Shown piece after piece: positions 1 through 6,117 of a DNA stretch of 7,585 nt (positions are counted from its first letter, which is position 1; each line of letters begins with the position of its first letter). The notes below the pieces were generated by a model. The model had not been told where the DNA came from and made no database searches. It saw nothing but the letters and a program-made list of their open reading frames with translations. This stretch comes from an uncultured Gemmatimonadaceae bacterium (GTDB lineage: Bacteria; Gemmatimonadota; Gemmatimonadetes; Gemmatimonadales; Gemmatimonadaceae), in NCBI GenBank assembly GCA_955652635.1, contig CATPBN010000210.1, forward strand, positions 1-7,585, read 5' to 3'. Made by a program: the position numbers and the translations under genes.

Positions 1-570
1 ATTCGAAAGGCGATGCAGGAACTTGCCGAAGAAACCGGCACACAACGCTGGATACGAATGGAGTTCGCCCTAGTGTTGTCAGAGGCAACAGGCCGGCGGA
101 TCGGATCCATTCGGCAACTCGCGTGGACGGACTTCGACTTGGAAGCGTCCACCATTCGGTGGCGGGCCGAGGCAGACAAGAAGCGGAAGCAGTGGTTGGT
201 ACCGATGCCGCCGACTTTGCTCGAGGAAGTCAAGCGGTTCCGTCTGAGGCTGGGCGGCGCGTTCGGTGGTCTGGTGTTCTCTTCTTCTACCGATCCGACT
301 CGACCGCTCGGGCGTGAAGTATTTCAGCACGCGCTCAGCGATGCAGCCACACACGCCGAGCTGCCAGCCACGGGCGGATGGCACTCGTTCCGTCGCAAAT
401 GGGCCTCCGAGCGGAAGCACCACCCGCAAGCCGATGTCCTCGCGGCCGGCGGTTGGAGTCCCAAGAGTGCAAGCGTTCTCACGGAGTGCTACCAGTTCCC
501 TGATAACGAGACGATGCTGGCTGTAATGTCGGAACCGCTCAAGCGCACCGAGCGTGTAACAGGTACATGA
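1..570 (+). CDS. Tyrosine recombinase / phage-type integrase, C-terminal catalytic part (5' truncated by window)
   Basis: Site-specific DNA recombinase of the tyrosine integrase family, probably driving integration and excision at the adjacent tRNA-Pro. The frame is open to base 1, so the visible ATG at 13 is internal and the arm-binding and core-binding N-terminal domains are off-window. Numbering from that Met, the catalytic set appears complete: Arg29 in TGRRIGSIRQLAW, a beta-hairpin Lys (Lys57 to Lys59 in DKKRKQW), His124 and Arg127 in WHSFRR, Trp148 in GGWSP in place of the commoner second His, and the nucleophile Tyr160 in ECYQF. The short acidic/basic tail after the Tyr is normal for the family. 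Nothing indicates decay in the visible part. The family call is firm; the subfamily and element type are not. Confidence 0.88.
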   Translation: MRKAMQELAEETGTQRWIRMEFALVLSEATGRRIGSIRQLAWTDFDLEASTIRWRAEADKKRKQWLVPMPPTLLEEVKRFRLRLGGAFGGLVFSSSTDPTRPLGREVFQHALSDAATHAELPATGGWHSFRRKWASERKHHPQADVLAAGGWSPKSASVLTECYQFPDNETMLAVMSEPLKRTERVTGT

Positions 571-606
571 AATCGGTACAAACGGGTAGTGGAACGGGTA
601 ATCGGT
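571..606. repeat. Short direct repeats between integrase and tRNA
   Basis: Two short words each occur twice just after the integrase stop: AATCGGT at 571-577 and 600-606, and AACGGGTA at 581-588 and 593-600. Repeats of this size beside an att core could be arm-type integrase or excisionase binding sites. They are short and imperfectly arranged, so chance is a real alternative. Confidence 0.3.
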
Positions 607-616
607 CTTAGGATGC

Positions 617-649
617 AAAACAGCCCGAGCATCTAAGTTGATGTCGGGC
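617..649 (-). terminator. Candidate rho-independent terminator of tRNA-Pro
   Basis: Read on the - strand, GCCCGACATC (649-640) pairs with GATGCTCGGGC (633-623) around a six-base loop, with one bulged G, giving a stem of about ten pairs. It is followed by TGTTTTGC, a short U-rich run. It sits 15 bases after the tRNA 3' end and is oriented to end tRNA (and operon) transcription. Read on the + strand the hairpin has no U tract, so it is a poor terminator for the integrase. If it is native to the tRNA locus, it may have been carried or duplicated with the att site. Confidence 0.55.
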
Positions 650-663
650 CGTTAGTTAATCAG

Positions 664-700
664 TCGGGGCGCCCGGATTTGAACCGGGGACCTCCTGCTC
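664..700. other. Probable attachment-site core (3' half of tRNA-Pro)
   Basis: The T arm, acceptor 3' strand and part of the anticodon arm lie nearest the integrase. Tyrosine integrases commonly recombine within this part of a tRNA and recreate the intact gene, as seen here. The true core length cannot be set without the opposite junction. A copy of some of this sequence is expected at the far, off-window end of the element. Confidence 0.4.
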
Positions 701-737
701 CCAAAGCAGGCGCGATACCGGGCTACGCTACGCCCCG
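664..737 (-). tRNA. tRNA-Pro (anticodon UGG)
   Basis: A 74-base cloverleaf reads on the - strand. The acceptor stem CGGGGCG (737-731) pairs with CGCCCCG (671-665), with discriminator A at 664. The anticodon arm CCTGC-TTTGGGA-GCAGG places anticodon TGG at 703-701, followed by G37. The T arm is CCCGG-TTCAAAT-CCGGG. The C1:G72 pair with A73 and G37 are typical of bacterial proline tRNAs. CCA is not encoded: the bases after the discriminator read CTG. The gene starts 16 bases after the rdgB stop, so it may be co-transcribed with the operon or use a promoter at the end of rdgB. Its 3' end faces the integrase and is the likely attachment site; the tRNA is intact at this junction. Confidence 0.97.
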
Positions 738-752
738 AGGTCCGCGCAAGTT

Positions 753-758
753 ACTATA
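753..758 (-). promoter_or_regulatory. Possible -10 element for tRNA-Pro
   Basis: TATAGT on the - strand matches five of six consensus -10 positions. It overlaps the rdgB stop codon (TTA TAG) and would start RNA about 8-9 bases before the tRNA. No good -35 hexamer is seen 16-18 bases upstream (the sequence there is GC-rich, around GCGTTG), so read-through from the operon is equally plausible. Confidence 0.3.
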
Positions 759-1401
759 ACCTGCCTTGAGCGCGCAACGCGTTTAACAACGCGCGAAAAG
801 CCCGGCTCCGATGACTCTTGCGCGCGGTGTTCTCGATGCTCGATTCCGCAAACGTCCCACCCAGATCGGGCGCCTCGAAGTATGGATCGTACCCGAAGCC
901 GCCGCTCCCTCTCGGATTCTCCAGCACACGACCTTCAATCTCTCCGCGGCGCATCTCTTCGCCCAAGTGGTCCCTGAACGCGGCGACGCACACATAGCGG
1001 GCGCTGTCCGTAAATCCCTTCTCGTTGCTCTTTCGAGCCGCCGCCATCCGCGCAACGAGCTTGGCATTGTTGGCCGCATCGAGCGCCTTGCGGGCGAGAT
1101 TCTCGCTGCCAGACCATCGCTTGCTGTAGACGCCGGGCTCTCCACCCAACACGTCAACGCACATCCCTGAATCGTCGCCAAATGTCGGCACGCCGCCTGA
1201 GATGTCAAAGAAGTAACGCGCTTTCGCCAGCGCATTCTCCTCGAAGGTCTCGTAGCGCTCCAGCTGGTCCTCCGCCAGGCTTTCCGGAATTCCTAAACTC
1301 GGCACATCCGTGATATTGAGACGGAACTCGTCGAAGATCTCGCGCAGTTCGCGCAGCTTGCCGGCGCTGCGCGTGGCGAGGAGAAGCACTTGTCCGCTCA
1401 C
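754..1401 (-). CDS. rdgB: XTP/dITP (non-canonical purine NTP) pyrophosphatase, RdgB/HAM1 family
   Basis: Hydrolyses dITP, XTP and ITP to monophosphate and pyrophosphate, keeping deaminated purines out of nucleic acids; cytosolic. The 215-residue protein is slightly longer than the usual ~200. Motifs in order: ATRSAGKLREL (9-19; the usual Asn of ATxNxGK is Ser12), TFEENALAKA (52-61), FGDDSGMCVDVLGGEPGVYS (74-93) with the catalytic Asp pair 76-77, GSGGFGYDPYF (165-175) and SHR (196-198) near the C-terminus. The start chosen is the GTG whose GTGA overlaps the TGA stop of rph, putting the first beta strand (QVLLLAT) at the N-terminus. The frame stays open far upstream, but that stretch is Arg/Gly-rich shadow of rph. 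rph-rdgB adjacency is common in bacteria. It is the last protein gene before tRNA-Pro. Confidence 0.95.
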   Translation of the reverse strand: MSGQVLLLATRSAGKLRELREIFDEFRLNITDVPSLGIPESLAEDQLERYETFEENALAKARYFFDISGGVPTFGDDSGMCVDVLGGEPGVYSKRWSGSENLARKALDAANNAKLVARMAAARKSNEKGFTDSARYVCVAAFRDHLGEEMRRGEIEGRVLENPRGSGGFGYDPYFEAPDLGGTFAESSIENTARKSHRSRAFRALLNALRAQGRL

Positions 1402-2123
1402 TCCGATAATGCGTTCGTCTGTGCCGCGTCGAGCGTCCTGATTCCCGAAATCGCCAGCTCCAACAGCTGGTCGAGCTGCGCTCGATCGAAGGTTCCGTGC
1501 TCGCCAGTCCCCTGCACTTCCACGAATTCTCCTTCGCTGCTCATCACGACGTTCATGTCCACCTCCGCGCCCACGTCCTCTTCGTAGTCGAGATCCAGTC
1601 GCGGCTCGCCGTCGATCACGCCAACGCTCACCGCCGCTACCCGACGCTTGACTGGAGTGTGGGGGAGCTTTCCGTTGGCGACCATCCAGTCGAACGCATC
1701 GACGATCGCCACGCATGCACCCGTTATCGCCGCGGTGCGCGTGCCGCCGTCGGCCACGAGGACATCACAATCGAGCTTCACGGTGAACTCGCCGAATTTG
1801 AAATCGTCGAGCATGGCGCGGACGCTCCGACCGATCAGCCGCTGAATCTCCTGCGTGCGTCCGCCCAGTTGAGCACGCTCCCTCGACGTGCGGGTTCGGG
1901 TCGCGCGCGGAAGCATTGCGTACTCCGCGGTGAGCCAGCCTTCTCCGGTCCCGCGCCGCCACCCCGGAACACCTTCCTCAACTGACGCCGTGCACAAGAC
2001 TCGCGTGGCACCGAACTCGATCAGGCACGAGCCTTCTGCGTATGGCGCGATGCCCCGCTCGAACGTGATCGGCCGCAGCTCGGATGCACTACGCTCCTTT
2101 CGAACTGGACTACTTTTTTTCAC
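1398..2123 (-). CDS. rph: Ribonuclease PH
   Basis: Phosphorolytic 3'-5' exoribonuclease that trims the 3' ends of tRNA precursors and other RNAs, working as a ring-shaped hexamer in the cytosol. The protein is about 241 residues, normal for the family. Visible signatures: ELRPITFERGIAPYAEGS near the N-terminus, WLTAEYAMLPRAT, the phosphate-site Arg in GGRTQEIQRLIGRS, DGGTRTAAITGA, and LDLDYEEDVGAEVDMNVVM with the catalytic acidic residues, then a QGTGEHGTFDR tail. GTG at 2123 is preferred over TTG at 2126 because AGGAAAG (2134-2128) is then spaced seven bases from the start; the TTG is only four bases away. It overlaps the end of rfaE2 by 14 bases and rdgB by 4, so translation is probably coupled. 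It could help mature the tRNA-Pro downstream, but that is only suggestive. Confidence 0.96.
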   Translation of the reverse strand: MKKSSPVRKERSASELRPITFERGIAPYAEGSCLIEFGATRVLCTASVEEGVPGWRRGTGEGWLTAEYAMLPRATRTRTSRERAQLGGRTQEIQRLIGRSVRAMLDDFKFGEFTVKLDCDVLVADGGTRTAAITGACVAIVDAFDWMVANGKLPHTPVKRRVAAVSVGVIDGEPRLDLDYEEDVGAEVDMNVVMSSEGEFVEVQGTGEHGTFDRAQLDQLLELAISGIRTLDAAQTNALSE

Positions 2124-2514
2124 CAAGCTTTCCTATGATGGCGGTCGTCGATTGACCTGGTGTGAGTGGTACAACAATCACCTGCCCGCCGCGACTTCTC
2201 ACTTCCGCCGCGCCCACAATCGTCACCTCCGCATAATCTCCGCCCTTAACGATGACGTCCGGCTCGAGCAGCTTCACGAGCTCCAGCGGCGTGTCCTCGG
2301 AAAACACGACGACGAGGTCGACGGCTTCCACTCCGGCCAGAACGTGGGCTCGCTCGCGCTCGCTCCGAATCGGCCGGCCGGGTCCCTTGAGCCGCCGCAC
2401 CGATGCGTCGCTGTTGATGCCGACGATGAGCGCGTCGGCGGTTTCCCTGGCGGCGAAGAGGAGATCAATGTGGCCCGGATGGAGCAGGTCGAAGACGCCG
2501 TTGGTGAACGCCAC
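2110..2514 (-). CDS. rfaE2: D-glycero-beta-D-manno-heptose-1-phosphate adenylyltransferase (RfaE domain II / HldE-C); start uncertain
   Basis: Transfers AMP or another nucleotide to heptose 1-phosphate, making ADP-heptose for the LPS inner core; cytosolic. It is a stand-alone cytidylyltransferase-like domain without the RfaE kinase half. Motifs: FTNGVFDLLHPGH with the HxGH signature (12-15), VGINSDASVRRLKGPGRPI, RAHVLAGVEAVDLVVVF, PDVIVKGGDY (85-94) and PLTPGQSTTAII. GTG at 2514 is the first usual start codon in frame and has AAAGGA just upstream, but it begins inside the first beta strand and gives only 134 residues against a usual ~160. Coding-like sequence continues upstream (separate entry), so the true N-terminus is probably longer. 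The gene ends in AAAAAAAG directly before TAG and overlaps rph. Function is firm; the start is not. Confidence 0.93.
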   Translation of the reverse strand: MAFTNGVFDLLHPGHIDLLFAARETADALIVGINSDASVRRLKGPGRPIRSERERAHVLAGVEAVDLVVVFSEDTPLELVKLLEPDVIVKGGDYAEVTIVGAAEVRSRGGQVIVVPLTPGQSTTAIIGKLGEKK

Positions 2515-2603
2515 TCTATCCTTTCGTCCGGCTCTCCACCGCTTCGCCTCCGCCCACGTCGCAACTTTCGTCGCGGGAATCCGAGGCTTCAGAATGTGCT
2601 CAC
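2515..2603 (-). other. Likely missing N-terminal coding segment of rfaE2
   Basis: Read in the rfaE2 frame, 2592-2515 gives LKPRIPATKVATWAEAKR then WRAGRKDR, running straight into VAFTNG. Stand-alone RfaE2 proteins and the E. coli HldE C-terminal half carry just such a charged helix plus 'RxxGxxV' before FTNG/MTNG. The frame has no ATG, GTG or TTG between the upstream TGA and 2514; only ATT (2595) and CTG (2592) could start. A GTG at 2603-2601 makes the GTGA overlap seen at other operon junctions, but reads GTG AGC ACA TTC TGA. One extra base at the TTC would join it in frame as VSTFLKPRIP, giving 164 residues. Either the sequence lacks a base or a rare start is used. Confidence 0.6.
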
Positions 2604-2956
2604 TGGAGGCCGCTCAGCGCTACGGGGTGGAAATGGATCACCTGCTCCTTCTTCAGCGGGAGCTTGATGACTTCGTCGTAGTCGCTCGAGATGCTGATCG
2701 TTCTGGGCGACCGCACGATGGTGATCAGCTCCGCACCCGCTGGCAGCTCGAGCGAATCAGCCAGCGCTGCGAGACGCTTGGTGATCTGTTCGTCGGTAAG
2801 AGTGGTGGCAAACCGCGCTTCCGAACCCATGGCATCCTTGAACTGGTAGGCGCGGAAGTACACCTGACCGAAATCAATCGCGAAATAAATCCCGATCACC
2901 AGAATGAGAAGCGGGAAGAGGCAGCCGAGCCTGGTCGCTCCGCGGCGGGCTACCAC
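2600..2956 (-). CDS. Small single-span membrane protein of unknown function
   Basis: I do not recognise this 118-residue protein with confidence. A basic N-terminus (MVARRGATR) leads into one hydrophobic segment (about 10-29, with LGCLFPLLILVIGIYFAI). About 90 residues follow that would lie outside the membrane: a helical part with DEQITKRLAALADSLELP and a beta-rich end (ELITIVRSPRTISISSDYDEVIKLP). The layout, a short anchor then a small alpha/beta domain, resembles DUF4845-type proteins, but this is a resemblance by eye. GTG at 2956 has AAGGAG ten bases upstream and overlaps the LptE-like gene by 7 bases. Position between an LptE-like lipoprotein and rfaE2 hints at an envelope role. Confidence 0.8.
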   Translation of the reverse strand: MVARRGATRLGCLFPLLILVIGIYFAIDFGQVYFRAYQFKDAMGSEARFATTLTDEQITKRLAALADSLELPAGAELITIVRSPRTISISSDYDEVIKLPLKKEQVIHFHPVALSGLQ

Positions 2957-3444
2957 TGCGACTGCGCTCCTTCGATGACATCGTTCACGATCCGGTCTAT
3001 CGCCTGCTTTCTCCCCGTCGGCTCCCCACGCTCGTCGTACTCGCCCTGGGCAAGAAGTCCCTTCCGCTGCCAGAGTGTCTTGCCCGTCACCTGATCGATC
3101 ATCTCGATGTCGACAACCAGCTGCAATTGGCGACGCGCTGTCGTTGTCTGCTTGTTGTTGGCGCTGTAGGCGATCGGAATGTCGATCTCGTAACGCTGGA
3201 TCGTTCCGCGAACGATTGCATTGGCTTTTGCTTCGGAGGCGTCGCGAAGCCCGAGCCGGTCATGCAACCGGGTTCTGAGCGCATCGGTGAGCTCGCGTGG
3301 CAGCTCTGATGTCGCAGTCTGGTTGTCGAACGGAACGATGGCTACCGTCCTTATGTGAGAGGGCAACCCGCCGCCCGTGAAGCCATACGGGATGCAGGCA
3401 GTCAACAGCACCAGGACAAGACTATAAGCTCCAAATGGACGCAT
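2950..3444 (-). CDS. LptE-like LPS-assembly lipoprotein
   Basis: Probable outer-membrane lipoprotein that would sit with LptD and help insert LPS into the outer leaflet. The 164-residue protein has a short signal peptide and a lipobox LLTAC, making Cys17 the lipidated residue, with Ile (not Asp) at +2, compatible with outer-membrane sorting by the E. coli rule. The mature part starts YGFTGGGLPSHIRTVAIVPF, then DNQT, ELPRELTDALRTRL, and an alternating beta pattern (NAIVRGTIQRYEI, LQLVVDIEMID). This follows the LptE pattern seen outside Proteobacteria (fold over small residues, 'LPxHIKTVAI', an amphipathic helix). ATG at 3444 is the first start; GGAGG is 15 bases upstream, rather far. It overlaps the preceding lipoprotein gene by 23 bases. 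No lptD is in the window. Confidence 0.72.
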   Translation of the reverse strand: MRPFGAYSLVLVLLTACIPYGFTGGGLPSHIRTVAIVPFDNQTATSELPRELTDALRTRLHDRLGLRDASEAKANAIVRGTIQRYEIDIPIAYSANNKQTTTARRQLQLVVDIEMIDQVTGKTLWQRKGLLAQGEYDERGEPTGRKQAIDRIVNDVIEGAQSQW

Positions 3445-4042
3445 CGAAAGATCCAGGTTCCTCCCGTATAACAGTTAATCGTAACGTCCGCCTCGCTCCG
3501 GGCGCCTGAAACGTCATGGTTCCAGCCGCGTCGCGCGTCAGGCTCTCAGTGATTTTCCCATCGGAGACGTGATCGAGCTCAACCAGTGTGTCGCCCTTGA
3601 TTGCGACTCTCCATTGTAACGGACGCCCGATATCCGCGCGCGTAAGCTCCCCGTCGACTCGAACGACGGTATCCGCCAGAGGCGGAATTGCCAGACGACC
3701 CAGAGCCGCCCACATGAGTGGCGCGGGAGGTATGTAACGGCGCGCAAGGTTGGCGTGCGGCGTACGCAAGGAATCCCCGATCAGAACCGCCCCGCCCGCG
3801 CCAAGTCCGCCGCCGAGGAAGAAATCGAGCCGGGCGCTGTCGGGCGCGGCGGTGCGAATTGATCCATCGCCGCGCGCCGCGATGTCGCCCTCCTGATAAT
3901 CCCACCTGAAGATTATGTGTCGATGCCCGCTCGCCAGGGAGATCGGCGGAAGCGACCGATCGGGCGCGAGCACGCCTTTGAGTGGAGCGGCGTTGGGAGC
4001 GCAAGCCACCAGCGTGAAAAGAACAACGGCGACGATCCTCAC
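3422..4042 (-). CDS. Predicted outer-membrane lipoprotein, family not recognised (possibly LolB/DUF4292-like)
   Basis: The 206-residue protein opens with MRIVAVVLFTLVAC, a signal peptide ending in lipobox LVAC, so Cys14 is probably lipidated; Ala at +2 fits outer-membrane sorting. The mature protein is beta-rich: HRHIIFRWDYQEGDIAARGDGSIRTAAPDSARLDFF, then a Gly-rich GGGLGAGGAVLIGDSL, a proline-rich middle (RRYIPPAPLMWAALG), and repeated strands near the end (TMTFQAPGARRTLRLTVI). 'Processed substrate, G-x-G-S-I-R, then acidic strand' is reminiscent of the LolB-like half-barrel of DUF4292 lipoproteins, but no motif settles it. GTG at 4042 overlaps the PPIase stop as GTGA, with AAAGGT about ten bases upstream. 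Adjacent to the LptE-like gene, so a role in lipoprotein or LPS delivery is a reasonable inference only. Confidence 0.8.
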   Translation of the reverse strand: MRIVAVVLFTLVACAPNAAPLKGVLAPDRSLPPISLASGHRHIIFRWDYQEGDIAARGDGSIRTAAPDSARLDFFLGGGLGAGGAVLIGDSLRTPHANLARRYIPPAPLMWAALGRLAIPPLADTVVRVDGELTRADIGRPLQWRVAIKGDTLVELDHVSDGKITESLTRDAAGTMTFQAPGARRTLRLTVIREEPGSFDASIWSL

Positions 4043-6117
4043 TGTGGATCGACCTTTGTTATCAGGTCACCCTGGACGAGCTTGTCGAGCACATCGAACC
4101 CGCGTATTACGCGACCGAATACGGTGTAGTGCCCGTCGAGATGCGGTTGCGGAGAGTGCGTTATGAAATACTGGCTGCCACCGGTGTCTGGACCCGAGAG
4201 TGCCATCCCGACTGCCCCGCGCTCGTAACGGTGACGGTTCATCTCGTCACGAATCGAGTAGCCCGGACCGCCGTTTCCATCGTCCCGTGGATCTCCGTCC
4301 TGCGCAACGAAGTTGGGAACGACGCGATGGAAGCGCGTGTTGCGATAGTAACCCGAGCGCGCCAGGGCGAGGAAATTCCAGACTGTGATTGGCGCATCGG
4401 TCCCGAAGAGCTCGAGGCGGATCGGGCCCCGTACTGTGTAGATGGTCGCGTTGACGGTCTTGCCGACGTACGCCGGCATTACGATCGCTCTCACTACTCC
4501 TTCATACCATGTGATCGCTTTCGGATTAGCAGGTACAGCAGACCATTTTGCCCACACCGGAAAGTCCTTCCCCGCCGCGCGCTCGAGCGGATCGGCTGGC
4601 ACAGGAGTCTGGGCGAGGTGCTGTCGCCAGGTCGCGTTGAGCGCCGTGCTGTCTTTTTTCCAGAGTGCGCCAACGTATTGGATTGCGGCGAGCCGTGCGT
4701 CGTTGGCCGAATCATGAGAGGCGAGGCTGTAGCTCGTGAGGACCGCTGAGAGATCGGCGGCCTTTGGTCTCTCCGCCATTGCTCCCAACACCGTCGCTCT
4801 GACGTAGAAGTCGGGATCACGAAGCCCGTTGATCAGCAACGCGTGTACGGAGTCCTCGAGCCCCAGGCCAGCAGGCGGCACGATCGCGGCGTATGCAGCC
4901 TCGCGCACGCGAGCGTCCGGATCTCGCGTCAACGGTTCAGTCCGTGAAAACGCGAACGCCCGATCGAGGGTGTCGCCTGAAGCAGATGCGACCGCAGCCC
5001 TCAGCCGCCAATCCGGACTCGAAGCCCACTCGGTCAGTTCAGCCGGTCTAAGCCCTGCTCGCGCAGCCGAGGCGAGGATTGATGAGCGGTACACGACGGA
5101 AGTATCGATCGCCCACAATGCGGGCAAATCGGTTGCGTCCTTGTTGAGTGCGGTTCCCAAACTCTGCGCCGCCGCAATCCTGACGTTGGGATCCTGGTCG
5201 TGCGCCGCATAGACGAGCGCGGGCTTCGCCGGTGGCCCATAGGTTCCAATCGAGCGAACCGCGTTGATGCGCACGTGCGGATCGACATCGCCCACCAGCC
5301 GGGCAAGAACTCCAAACGCTTTGACGCCGAGCGAATCGCCAGCGGCGGATTTCGCCAGACCGCGTGCGATCTCGGCGCGTGCGCGCTGGATACCACTTAG
5401 GGAATCGACATAGGGCGCCGGTATTGCTCCGGGGCGATCGAGACTCTGTGGTCTCGAACTCAGGAGCGGCGACGCCTCGAGATCGATGAGATCGCGGACG
5501 CCTGCTGGCGCGCGAGTTCGGGCGATTGCGTAAGCTGCCGCCCAGACGACCGAAGGGTGATGATCACGGAGGTACGGCTCGAGATCCGTTATCGGCACCG
5601 GCCGCAATTTCGCCGAAGCCAGCAGTAGCTGGATCGCCGTATCGTCGTCGCGCCGCGATTTGAGCCCCGCGACAATTGCTGTCCGGGCGGGCGCACCAAT
5701 CTCGCCCAGCGCCCACGCTGCTTCGCGCGCGACTTCGTGATTCGCGGCGAGCGCTGTGCTCAGATCGGCGATGGCGGTCGTATCGCGCAGGAGTCCGATC
5801 GCGTAGGCAGCGTTCGCGCCGACTGTGAGCTCCGGATCCTTGAGCAAGCTGCGGAGGCGCGTGGATCCCGGCTTGCCAATCTCCGGTCCCACCTGACCGA
5901 TCGAGATTGTCGCCGCCGCCCGCAATGGCTGCCACTGATTGGATAGCGCGCGTTCCACCAGCGACATGTCGAGCTGCCGCGTGTCGGTCATGGCGAGCAG
6001 TCGAGAGTAGAGATCGAGCTCCTGCGCTCCAACGGAAGCCGGCAGGCGTTGCGCGCCCGCCCTGGCAGCGAGAGCCAGAACCAGACCACCGACGATGGTG
6101 TTATTGCGAAGCGGCAT
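4039..6117 (-). CDS. Secreted HEAT-repeat protein with C-terminal cyclophilin-type peptidyl-prolyl isomerase domain
   Basis: A 692-residue fusion. Residues 1-22 look like a signal peptide (hydrophobic GGLVLALAARAGA, AQ cleavage), placing it in the periplasm. Residues about 50-500 contain many helical HEAT/Armadillo-like repeats, e.g. PELTVGANAAYAIGLL (95-110), HEVAREAAWALGEIG, PHVRINAVRSIG (280-291), PNVRIAAAQSLG (310-321), ARVREAAYAAI and PDFYVRATVLGAM. Residues about 555-690 are a cyclophilin: FHRVVPNFVAQDGDP (596-610) supplies the catalytic Arg598 and Gln606, followed by MALSGPDTGGSQYF and LDGHYTVFGRV. The Trp of human CypA (W121) is His659, common in bacterial enzymes. Likely role: a scaffold that binds client or envelope proteins and catalyses prolyl isomerisation. 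It overlaps the thioesterase by 17 bases; ATG at 6117. Confidence 0.93.
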   Translation of the reverse strand: MPLRNNTIVGGLVLALAARAGAQRLPASVGAQELDLYSRLLAMTDTRQLDMSLVERALSNQWQPLRAAATISIGQVGPEIGKPGSTRLRSLLKDPELTVGANAAYAIGLLRDTTAIADLSTALAANHEVAREAAWALGEIGAPARTAIVAGLKSRRDDDTAIQLLLASAKLRPVPITDLEPYLRDHHPSVVWAAAYAIARTRAPAGVRDLIDLEASPLLSSRPQSLDRPGAIPAPYVDSLSGIQRARAEIARGLAKSAAGDSLGVKAFGVLARLVGDVDPHVRINAVRSIGTYGPPAKPALVYAAHDQDPNVRIAAAQSLGTALNKDATDLPALWAIDTSVVYRSSILASAARAGLRPAELTEWASSPDWRLRAAVASASGDTLDRAFAFSRTEPLTRDPDARVREAAYAAIVPPAGLGLEDSVHALLINGLRDPDFYVRATVLGAMAERPKAADLSAVLTSYSLASHDSANDARLAAIQYVGALWKKDSTALNATWRQHLAQTPVPADPLERAAGKDFPVWAKWSAVPANPKAITWYEGVVRAIVMPAYVGKTVNATIYTVRGPIRLELFGTDAPITVWNFLALARSGYYRNTRFHRVVPNFVAQDGDPRDDGNGGPGYSIRDEMNRHRYERGAVGMALSGPDTGGSQYFITHSPQPHLDGHYTVFGRVIRGFDVLDKLVQGDLITKVDPQ

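Larger units (their letters stand above)
1..663. mobile_element. End of an integrative element at tRNA-Pro (partial)
   Basis: A tyrosine recombinase gene runs to base 570 and stops 93 bases short of the 3' end of a complete tRNA-Pro gene. A tyrosine integrase beside the 3' end of a tRNA is the standard junction of genomic islands, prophages and ICEs that recombine into tRNA 3' ends. The element should therefore lie to the left, with the other att copy (a duplicate of the tRNA 3' end) outside the window. No cargo gene is visible, so phage, ICE and simple island cannot be told apart. The exact boundary is unknown; 663 is the last base before the tRNA. The assignment is inferred from arrangement. 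Confidence 0.5.

Noticed and set aside
79..618. 179-residue - strand frame opposite the integrase
   Set aside because: The + strand frame has the full tyrosine recombinase catalytic set; the antisense frame has no recognisable motif.
1402..1716. Upstream extension of the rdgB frame to a 320-residue protein
   Set aside because: The extra ~105 residues are Arg/Gly-rich low-complexity sequence antiphase to rph and precede the first beta strand of the family; the GTGA overlap start fits.
2589..2603. Programmed -1 frameshift joining GTG 2603 to the rfaE2 frame
   Set aside because: The bases ACATTCTGA do not form a slippery X_XXY_YYZ heptamer and no Shine-Dalgarno-like stimulator is obvious; a missing base or rare start is simpler.
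1888..3094. Long + strand open frames opposite rph, rfaE2 and the membrane protein
   Set aside because: Composition is Arg/Ser/Pro-rich with no domain motifs, as expected for antisense shadows in GC-rich DNA; the - strand frames carry clear family signatures.
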